From: Antedon mediterranea
Lineage: Eukaryota; Echinodermata; Crinoidea; Comatulida; Antedonidae
Reading direction: 5' to 3'
Assembly: GCF_964355755.1 (NCBI RefSeq)
Contig: NC_092671.1
Span: 13,498,501 to 13,558,500 of the forward strand
DNA: 60,000 bases
Every line of letters begins with the position of its first letter. Position 1 is the stretch's first letter. Both the position numbers and the translations under genes were made by a program. Under the pieces are notes generated by a model. That model had not been told where the DNA came from, did not search any database, and was given only the letters and a program-made list of their open reading frames with translations. Shown here in pieces: positions 50,276 to 60,000 of the stretch.

Positions 50276-51303
50276 CAGGCTCGTAGCCAGGGGGGATTTT
50301 TATGGTTCGGGCGAAGCCCCCTTTACAGCAAACCCCCTTTAACTGACTGCGAACCCCCATCACCGATATGCCCAATACCTCACCCTCATCTCCAAAAATC
50401 CTCCAAATACGTGCCCCACAGTACAAAAAGTTGTTTGTAAATTGAAAAATTTGTAAACTTGTTCGTGAACCTTCTTCCCTGTATGAGCGTACGTCTAGCG
50501 ATACATGTCTGTAAATTTCTAAAAGCTGCAAATGAATGGCCGATTTTAACCTGAAAAATAAATGTTTGGTCTCTGCATGTAACATGATATTGACGCGTCT
50601 CACAGCGAGCTGGGGCACGAACGATTCGTAAAAAGGACACCGCCAGACAACTGCTTACCTATAATTGTTTAGATCACTGGCAGTCAGTCAGCATGCATAA
50701 AGTATATAGCCTTACGATGTACATCAGTATTTATGTGTGACTATGAAGTATAATGTATCATAGAGGATTATAGTGAATATTAATATTTTACACTATAATA
50801 TCTATGGTATCATGTACTGTAGTTCACATTATGGCATCCGATTATTTTTTTCTAGACCACCAGCCGATACGTACTAAAATGTATCAATATCACCTATTTA
50901 CATATTTATATTCCTCAACAAATTGCTGTAAATAAATATTATAGATAGAGCTAAAATAAGAATAGCATTTGCCTTCACCCAGTGTGCTTTTTTCGGGGCT
51001 TCTCCTAGATGTACGTTCGCATTGAACTTGAACGCAAAACAAAATATGGAGTAAATGATCAAATAATCGGCGGTTCCGCACAGAGCACGCGCATCTAACA
51101 TACGGCAACAAATAGTTATTGTCCTTTAAATAGTCCACGTGTGTGAGGAGGAGGAAAAAAGTACTATCGTTTTGCTCATTGGTAGCATGCTGCATAAGAG
51201 TGTCTTTTCCGGCCATCTAGGGGTGTCATTTAACAAAATTTGGTGGTGACCCAAATATTTAGTGTCCGAACCCCCTCCTTGACATATCCTGGCTACGGCC
51301 CTG
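50276..51303. mobile_element. Non-autonomous DNA transposon, about 1.0 kb
   Basis: The left end reads CAGGCTCGTAGCCAGG, and the right end read on the other strand is CAGGGCCGTAGCCAGG, matching at 14 of 16 bases. TAATA flanks both sides, a likely 5-bp duplication; no good 8-bp duplication is seen. Sub-terminal 'ggttcggg' or 'ggttcgga' follows at both ends. Minus-strand open frames of 135 and 108 codons lie inside or across the left end but show no transposase signature. Superfamily unresolved. Confidence 0.72.
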
Positions 51304-53898
51304 TAATATATGTGGAATCACTCTCTGAGAATCAAATACCTAATATCCAAACATTGTTCAACCTAATGAGAAGCACTATGTAAAGAAAAAAAGTCCATAA
51401 CATATAATTAATATTCCGTGTATTAAATTACAAATTTTCAAAAATGATCATCAAACATAACTAAAAATATACCTAAACTATCCTCTGAAAATAAACAAAT
51501 CTATATTTAGCCATTCACTGCGTATAGACTGATCAGAGTCAGCATATTTGATTTAATACAAATAATATTCATGGCTTATTACACGTTGAATGACCTTAAC
51601 ATATTCATTTGATTTTAAACGTCGTCTAGAGACATAGGCAGCAGTAAAATAGAACATATTATGTAAGGCGTCAAGCAATGCTTTTTCATATGAAGAATAC
51701 GAAGAACAGTACTGTGACAAACAAAGTGTTGCCTAGTCTTAAATTATACTTTCTGTATCATAGTCCTTTTATATATTAAAATCTTATTTTGCTTTGAACT
51801 TTAAACTTAGGTTGAAGCGTACAGTAGGCCTAGTATGATGGTCCTAGCTCTTGTTAATGTGTACAAATAACAGAGATACTAAGAAAATATATATATATTT
51901 TTCTAGAATAGCCAACAGTTCACTGTGAAACCTTTTTATGTTCGCCTCTAAGTATTATAACTTTTGTTATGTTAGGAATTTTAATATTTAATAGAAAAAC
52001 TAACTATATATAATTAAATCATGTAATCCTTCCCAATCTCCACCAGCCAGGGAAATAATTCATTTTACAGTTTTCAAATCTTTTAAGCTATGTATATATT
52101 TTATTATTGATAATTTTTCGCCAGACAGACAATTGCATTATCCTTTATGTCTCCTAGGAGATGCATCTGTCAATAAAACATGTACAAGTTCTGTTATAAG
52201 AACGTAATGATTTGTAGAGCTTGATTGAAAACACTACATGTCTACTCTTTGAATCTTATTCTTCAAAGATCTTACAATTAATGGCTCTCCGGGCTTCACA
52301 ATTTATATAGCACTAAGCATTCTCCCAGCCACTAAAATACCTTTCAAGCAAACAATTCGAGCAAGGAAACCAGTAGTAAATGTTGGTCCTTTACTTTAAG
52401 AATACCATACCTCACGCTTTCTCTAATATAGTGTTCAAAACAATGATATAGTATTGGTATATTGCAATATAAAGTATGAGATGTTCTTCCTATTTATCAC
52501 TACTATAACAATCCTTTTTGATAAATTGTAACCATAGGCTCATTGATATAGCGTTGTAAAACTCAACATTATGATTTATCACCAAAATTATATTTGTAAT
52601 CGCACACTCATTACATTGAGTCGAACATATTATATATGAACACTCAAATATATCACTTTAAAAAAAGTCGGTGATATGCATTAAAATTATACAAATACAA
52701 TCTTTACTATTTAAAAAAATATAGGATGGTGAGTGGTACAGTATGTGGATAATCTATAGTCTATCTTGCAACTATACAAATAATGAATGTTTGCAAGTTG
52801 AATGGAAGGAATATTTTCACAAGTTGAACTGTTTTTCACTGTTCTACTTGCAATCTAATTTATTAAAAAATGGCCAGTTTAAAAAAAAAGTCGGTTTAAA
52901 AAAAAACTTCCAGTTATTAAAAAGTCCAGTTGTGGGAAAGTGCACAAGATTACAGTATTCCACTAATGTAATCACAATATTATATCAAATATTTAAAAAA
53001 AAGTCTAGACCTGTTAACAAGTACTTCAATTACATTTTCTTGGAACTGATATGCCAGTCCGTTTCCCGTGTGTGACGCTAGATCCTATAGTTTGGAAACC
53101 ATAAACTTAACTATTAGATTTGCCTGAATATCAAGTTAAGTGTTATTTTAGATAAAAGCTTTCTTTAATGTTGTCGCATGCTTTTAATCTTAGTAAAAGC
53201 ATGCTATAGTTTGCCTTCTTATCCGATTATCTTGCCTAGAGAAATTCAAATGTAAAGTGTGTGTGATCAAAGGCATTTTGAAATAGAAAAATCATACTAT
53301 AGTCAACTATATGGAATATCAAAACATATTTTTATTTGTGGATTCTCCTGATAATTTGAAATAATGTGTGTACCTAGATATTGCACAGTATTGAATCAAA
53401 TTACTGAATATGATTGAACATAGTCCCAGGGGACATTGGTACGACAAGTGGGATTGTATAAAACAATGGGTAATACCAAAGTCTCTGAATTTAGCTTAAA
53501 TTAAGGGGTGGAATTATACTTAAACAATAGATTACCATATACTTTGTCATTTACTGTTATCTAAGGAAATTTATAGTAAAACATATGAGTGGTTTTTTCT
53601 TTTATTTCAGATTAAATCTATAAATCAATCTATGTACATATAAGGAACATGTTATATCCATGTCAATATCCGAGTTTAATGGACATTTTTTTTTGCAAGC
53701 ATTATTATAATTAAAATGTAAGGTTTATAATGTGAGTTGACAAGGGAAGCAATTATTCTTGACAATATCAGGATTTTCAACAACTGCGAAGATACATATT
53801 ATTATCTTTATACCGTATATATTTAAGTATAGTATATATAACAAACACCTTTTGTGACTGGCCAGTGTTGAGATGTGCTACTTCTAAGGATAGACTTA

Positions 53899-56148
53899 GG
53901 CCCTGTTCAGACCCATGGCGTTAGACCGTTTTAGCGTACAACGTTACTATCAAGGTCACGTTACAAACCGCAGAGAAAAAAACAAGGTGTTCAGACCTAT
54001 AGCGTACGATTATCGTTACAACGGAAGTACGTCATCCAGGTTGTTTCTAGTTGCATATTCATGTGCTCTTACCCACGTGTTTTCATCATTATTTCCACTG
54101 TATATAGGCCTAGATCTCAGCCCTACAATTATGACAAAATTTGCCGTAAATAAAACATACCTCAGCATTTATTTAAGAAAAATATAGTAAAGCCAAATTT
54201 CTGTTTCTATTGTTTTTATTTTGTTTGTAGTAAAAAACATTTTCCCCAGGCTCTTGTGTTACGAAAATAAAGCAGGCCTCGTAATAGGGTTACCGAGAGT
54301 TGACTCCATTGTTATTGCCACGATTCAACTCCGCGTACGTTACCATGCGCGCTATGTCATTGACGCGATTATTTGTCCATTGGTAAACACATTTTTATGT
54401 AGTATTATTCTGAAAATAATTGAACTGTAAACATAATTCTTTTGAGTATTTATTTATTTACATATCATTCAATAAGATCAACTATTTTTTATCTTCATTA
54501 CATTCAACCAAACATGTAAAAAATGTGGTTAAAATATCGTACTGTCTAGCGCGTACGACCATACGCGGTAGATTGTTTACTCAAAAACCTTCGAACGGTC
54601 CAGTGACCTAACCCTATTCAACCTTGTTTTTGTAGTTGAGCCTCTCATGACCTGGGATTTGTTTGTCTTCCTACGCCAAGATAATATAGTTCTACATGCC
54701 ATGTGCTTTTTTCTCTGAGAAATATTTATTATAAGTGCCAAAAAAACGGTTTTTTCTCGATATGAAGCCTTTATTATTCAAATCTTTTAGAGAAAAATCA
54801 GATATACCATAAAGAAGGTCTATTTATTTCATTTTTGAAATAAAATTGTGAAAATTACTTGAGGCTCAACTACAAAACCACCATTTTGTGATATGATGTC
54901 ATCGTAATCCAATCAAAGCTGAGATTTCCCGCGATCGGCAGAGCTCACGGTTGAATGATTTTGGATTCTGGCTATTTGATTGGTGGACGCGAATCACCCA
55001 CAGCGGAATGTTTTCTCTCGCGTGTACTGCGAAGTCACATGGTCTGTCTGTACTGATCGTTACTACACAAATTTAGAGCAATGAATTTGTACGAATTCCG
55101 TTAAATAAACAACTTTATATATTTTGTAAACATTTAATAATATATTTTATTGATATTTCCAATGTTGATATATAAAATAAATTACTATAAAACGTAATTA
55201 TATGTAATTATTCTAGCGAAAAACGGTGTGGTTCATACAATTGTCGACTGAGGGCGCAATTTGTTTACAACGTTCGTGGCCAAAAACGATCATTTTCGGC
55301 GATGTTTTAGACCCTATATTTCGAAAACTACAAGTCAGATTTTCGTAATTCTTTCTTTATTTGAATATTGAAACAAAATACTAACATATAATATTTAAAT
55401 TGGTTTAAAAATAACAACTTTTAATTTTGCATCGTTATCCCTACTCGTAATGATGAAGAAAAAAATGATTGTGATTAGTCTATCCAGTCCAGTCAAAGAT
55501 ATAATATATTCTTTGGTCCAGTCGGTTGAAAATAACCCTTAACTTGCTAATAAAAGGGACACAAAGCTCCCCTTGTTTGTTTACTGATTTTTTTAGGAGT
55601 TAGGGGGTTTTCAGCATTAAACTTGTCCAGTCTAGTCTTCCTTGTATGAATGAGTGACTTGATGTCCCACGCTAGTTTTTAGCTTGAATGAAATGCGTGA
55701 ATGGCTCTAGGCCTAGCTAGGCCTAAAAGCGGATGGGATCGTAGTCCCTATGTTTAAATACAAGGTGCATGTATTTATGTCATTTGTTAGAAAATATAAT
55801 GGTAATCAGTTGATAGTAGTTTGTAACCTTTGTAACAGTTGTATTTGTAGTGTAGTTAGGCCTTATTTATTCTAGCCTTTTTGTAATTGAAATCCATTTC
55901 ACACATTGACGATACAAGATGTCAGCCTAGGTCAAACCTTGTTTCGCGTCATAACAGGAAACGTTCTGATTGGATACAACGTTGACTTACAGTAGCGTCG
56001 TACGCTAAAACGGTACTATCAACCGTTTTCCACTACAACGCTACAACCGTTGTACGACGCGTTGTACGCTAATCCCCAACTGTTCAGACACACATTCTTT
56101 TAGCGTCGTACGCTAAAACGGTCTAACGCCATGGGTCTGAACAGGGCC
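53899..56148. mobile_element. PIF/Harbinger-type non-autonomous transposon (2250 bp)
   Basis: The ends start GGCCCTGTTCAGACCCATGG and are perfect inverted repeats for 41 bp. The target duplication TTA (53896-53898 and 56149-56151) fits the TWA duplication of Harbinger elements. Both ends carry further copies of 'tagcgtacaacg' and 'gttcagac' motifs just inside. Short internal open frames show no transposase or Myb-like protein. The perfect ends imply recent activity driven by a partner elsewhere. It is GC-richer than its flanks and holds a nested fold-back at 54626-54878. Confidence 0.88.
54626..54878. mobile_element. Nested inverted-repeat element inside the Harbinger-like element
   Basis: TTTTGTAGTTGAGCCTC near 54628-54644 and its exact complement GAGGCTCAACTACAAAA at 54861-54877 bound about 250 bp. 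No clear target duplication was seen, so this may be a nested MITE or an internal structural repeat of the host element. Confidence 0.5.
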
Positions 56149-57864
56149 TTACTACATAAATAATTGCTAACAGTGATGTCTTGTAGTTGTATTCCAAATT
56201 AGTAACAATTAAACCTTTCATGAACTAATAGGGAACACCAGTGGCTGGCTCCCTTGAAAGTACACATTCTAAACAGAAAGTGACCCATCTGGAAAACAGA
56301 TGTTTTTCCAGTTTTACTCTTTCTCATTTCCTTTACAACAATTGCAGATCTTGTCCACTTATCATCATGGTTAAATTTTAACAATTACAAATAATACACA
56401 CACATAGCATAAATCACATGTTATGATTTAGAAATTTTAATTCCAACAAATAGTACTAAAACGATAGTAACTCCTATATAGGTATACTTTTAAGAATATT
56501 TATTATGCAATCTAGGCTTGTGAAAAGCTGTGCTCTGGTTGCATGGGGTCGTTGACTGTACGAAATAACTTGTATCAACATAGACCGCCAGTCCCCCGCT
56601 GTTGCCACATTACACCTATTAGCAAATCAGTTCATTCATAAAGGCAACCATTACAGCCATTAAGAAGTCAGTTTCATGGTTTCATTCATATAAAATCAAC
56701 CATTAACTATTTACAAATGATTTTGTTACTATCAAAATACATCTTACGGTTCAGCGAATTCTTCTTTTAACAAATAAAGCATCCATTCAAAAACATGGAA
56801 TAGATTTTTTTTACAAAGAGAACTTTGATTTGTTAATACAACATACTGGTATTGATATGATCACCATCTTCTGCAAACAAATAGATGAGTATTTCAGAAG
56901 CTGATTACCACAATATATTGGAAAGTTGCCAAAGACCATTTTAACCAATTCTTGAGAGCGTGACATCCAAAATTATCTAAGTCACTTCCAAAACCAAGTT
57001 CATAATGAAATATGTCATGGGTTAAATTGTATATGATACAATCTCTTGAGGTTGATTGGATGAGACAGGCTAATTTTAGGGTCAAAAATAATAATATGTA
57101 AGTGACTATCACCTTATTTAATTGTAATAAAGGCTAATGAATTGTTAGTAGATCTTTATGCCTTATTTGTCACCTATTTTTAGTCAAAATAATTTTAATC
57201 CAAAACATATATATTTTCATACATACATGCTTATAATTGCTAAATTTGAATGGTTTACATTTCACAATTTCTACTGGGGCTAACATATTGACTTATACAA
57301 CATTTATTACATGAGTGTGTAGGCCATAGGTGAATTCTTACACCTTAGTCTCCCTTGCTTGAGCACTTAAACACATGCTTGGTTTAACTCTTTTGTATGC
57401 ATGCAACGGACCGTTGTTTATCTGGTCCCGTAGGCGGTACGCTAGCAAACTTTCCGCAGCCTCTTGTATTTGATCTGATGTAATGTAAAGGTAGAGTGTG
57501 AAAAGGCCAGACATGACCTTGTTTTAAAAAGTATATATGTTTTAGATAGAACAAACTTAAACCAGACCAGTTGTGTTTGGGGGCATGTCTCCTGCACAAC
57601 AGACATGGATATATATAATATACAGTACATTCAATAGCATCAAATCCTACCAATCAACCCACTAGCATGCAATGTTACAAGATTAATTATTTTATATTGA
57701 AGAAGGCATAAACATTATTAATAATACTATGTAATAATAATAATGCGAGTAAAGTATTCATAATATACTGACATACTATATATTTTTATTCCTCTTTTTA
57801 AATTTACATATATATTATTTAATATTCATATTAATTAAGTCATTCTTCAGGCATTATTCGGTAT

Positions 57865-57998
57865 ACACAGTAACCCCTCTTTTGAGACACCCCTCATTAA
57901 GGAGACACTTTCCTGTGTTATAGGAACAATTTCCAATGACTATGATGACTAAGACCACGCTCTATTTAAGAGACACCCCCTTTAAGGTACACTTGGTT
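57865..57998. repeat. Copy of the dispersed 'ggacac' repeat
   Basis: The copy contains 'cccctcttttgagacacccc', 'attaaggagacactttcctg' and 'tatttaagagacaccccctt'. It is the clearest copy of the family in the window, with three short modules. Confidence 0.55.
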
Positions 57999-58191
57999 CC
58001 TAAGCATACATATGCCATAGTAATACTAATTTAAAGTACATTTTATTTTAATCCTGAAAATAAAGGGTCAAAATATAATTCTTGCTTTGTCGATCCTACA
58101 CACTCGTCTAAATTCCTGTGGGACGTAAGCTAAACTCGTCACTCTAACTAGCAATTTAGCATGGGTTGAACAAGCCTGATATCTTACTCAC

Positions 58192-58215
58192 CACATGCCC
58201 TCTAGATATAGCCAT
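58192..58215 (-). CDS. RBPMS-like: Weak candidate for the first coding exon of the RBPMS/MEC-8-like gene
   Basis: On the minus strand, ATG opens MAISRGHV and is followed at once by the strong donor GTGAGTAAG in phase 0, which matches the phase-0 acceptor at 48057. The eight residues do not resemble the acidic N-terminal ends of known relatives, and such short matches occur by chance. The true start may instead lie beyond the window. Confidence 0.2.
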
Positions 58216-60000
58216 ACCTTAGACCAACAACACTGCATATTTTTAAACTGCCAGATTCAAAACAATTCACGTTGTCAAGATTCTCTATATTTTGAAATAA
58301 TTTTTTTAATATTAAAATCGAAACATAGCACCATAAATGGGCATATTGTTTCAACAATGTTATCTTCTGATTAAAATTGAATATTATTTATGATTATTTA
58401 TGACCAAACATAATGTTTAGATTGTTTTTATAAAAAAAAATCCAATATGAATTGAAATGGACATGTATACAGCACAGTTATCAAGTAACAAAAATCAACT
58501 ATTATGAAAAATGACATTTTTAGGTTTATTGGTGAAATTATTCATGGATCTTCTGATAACTGAATCTCCAATAGTACATCTTTCTAATCTCTAGGGTTGA
58601 TGTAGAATTCCTGTGTAATATTTAATTCACAATAATTTGCTTTGTTGTTCCAGGGTAAGGCCAATTTTGATGGAGCAAAAATAAATACATTTTTTAACTA
58701 TATTATCTTTATATATATATCGAATCTATATCTCAAATATGGTTTTTAAAAACCAAATTGCTACAGGTCTTCAAAATCATCATAACCAAAAATGGTTAGT
58801 AACATTTCATTCTTTTTGTTGAAAAATTGTAAATGATTTTATATTGAACAAGCCTTCAAAAGAATATTGCAATATTAATATCAAGTTCATATAAATTGTT
58901 TCATCGTAATTGAACATAAAAATGTTGCCATTCACATGTAACAAGAAGAACTGAAGAACTCTTAAAGGTTCAAAATATATCCACTTTCAAATAATATCCA
59001 ACATACAATTTATTACAATTGTATATCAGAAATTAGATGGTAAAGCAGATCAAGGTTTTTAGCTCTCAATGTCTGCAACCATAATAACCAACTAACAAAT
59101 GGTCTTAATATCATTTGACAGTTTTTAATCAGGATTTAAGGGGAAAATTTGCAACAATTTTATTTAACAATGAGTGTGTTCAGTCCAAGTTGTACATATC
59201 TGAAATTGTTTTCACTGAACATTAAAAGTTCCACAGAGGAGGAGGAGGAGGACAAATCATAATTAATATGCTGTGACCTTTGGTATAAAATGTGATTTAT
59301 GTTGTGATGACAGAGCATATTATCTGGTTACTAAAATTAATATAAGGTATTCAGGTGATCACCATTTGTTTGTTTTAAAACTTGCTGCAAGGAATTTAAA
59401 CAATATGTTATTTTTAAGCAGGATTAGATATTGTATTATTCAAGCTGCTTATAAATAACCAACAAATCATTTTACAATTATTTTTTTTCTCTTATTCAGA
59501 CAGTTGATTTGACTTCCATGTAGTGTTTCAACTAAAAATTCTTATTTGCTGATTCAATTGAGAGAAAGGCTAATGCCTGTTTATCCGAGATAAGGTATTA
59601 TCATGAAAATATCTCAAGGATCAAGAATTTTTATTTTTAAATAAGATTACATCAAAATTGTGTTAAGTGAGCCTAAATAAAGATTAACAAGTGAATAAAA
59701 AAAAAGAATAAATAAAACAAATTTAGTTAAAATCAATTTTTTTAAATGATGCATATTTAGTTATCCACACCTTGGCAGATAACTCCTTGTGATTGTCTTC
59801 TTATTCGTGTAAAAAGGTAAAATTTCAACATTTTCCACAAAGACAAAATAATAATCCTCAGAGACCTGAAACAGTCATTGTAACGATGGTAATCATGAGC
59901 GAGGGTAAGTGGAATGTATATCTTGCATTGATCTAAATCCCTACAGATAAACCTCTTAATCTTTCTATCACCTTTGGATGATCCTCAAATCCACTGATGT
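58216..60000. other. Non-coding stretch to the window end
   Basis: The DNA is AT-rich with no recognisable exon, RNA gene or well-formed repeat. Confidence 0.55.

Larger units (their letters stand above)
48058..58191. other. Upstream intron or 5' region of the RNA-binding gene
   Basis: No conserved exon was found. Two DNA transposon-like elements (50276-51303 and 53899-56148) and a dispersed repeat (57865-57998) lie here. If the candidate first exon at 58192-58215 is real, this is one 10.1-kb intron. Confidence 0.55.

Noticed and set aside
50211-50618. Longest open frame in the window (135 codons, minus strand)
   Set aside because: It crosses the left end of the transposon at 50276, has no recognisable domain, and overlaps another frame of similar length. 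It is treated as a chance frame in element DNA.
50890-51216. 108-codon minus-strand open frame with hydrophobic stretches
   Set aside because: It is inside the 1-kb transposon-like element and has no transposase or membrane-protein motif.
57384-57653. 89-codon minus-strand open frame
   Set aside because: No recognisable domain and no flanking splice pattern linking it to the RNA-binding gene.

Overview
This is AT-rich eukaryotic nuclear DNA from a multicellular animal. Two genes with many short exons and long introns can be read by splicing conserved protein segments across GT-AG boundaries. Both encode deep metazoan families. The repeats (a tRNA-derived SINE, terminal-inverted-repeat DNA transposons, scattered 'aggcct' and 'tactgta' words) suggest a marine invertebrate, perhaps an echinoderm or another invertebrate deuterostome. 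The organism is an inference and was not tested.

Layout: 1-7600 holds no recognisable gene but contains a 22-bp minisatellite with higher-order structure (2806-3592). A ceramide synthase gene of the CERS1 type, without a homeobox, lies on the + strand at 7693-25050. It has 7 coding exons and 379 codons, and every splice phase is consistent. Its first intron (8.9 kb) carries two transposon-like elements with terminal inverted repeats (10429-12450 and 14811-15472). Intron 2 carries a tRNA-derived SINE. Intron 4 ends next to a TTAG/TTAAG simple repeat.

The two genes are convergent. Between their 3' ends lies a tandem satellite of about 11 units of roughly 196 bp (28955-31215), in which each unit is itself an inverted repeat. 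A short hAT-like element (32845-33171) also lies there.

From about 48057 down to about 34500 on the - strand is an RNA-binding protein gene of the RBPMS / couch potato / MEC-8 family. Eleven exons join without a phase break, giving 328 residues with two RRM domains around a histidine- and proline-rich linker. The N-terminal exon is not firmly identified (a weak candidate is at 58192-58215), and the last coding exon is ambiguous. Intron insertions include a decayed LINE tail (34630-34845) and repeats near 42.6 and 47.8 kb.

From 48.1 kb to the window end there is no firm exon. The region holds two non-autonomous DNA transposons: 50276-51303, and 53899-56148 with 41-bp perfect terminal inverted repeats and a TTA duplication. 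The two genes have no evident functional link: one makes ceramide in the ER membrane, the other regulates RNA.
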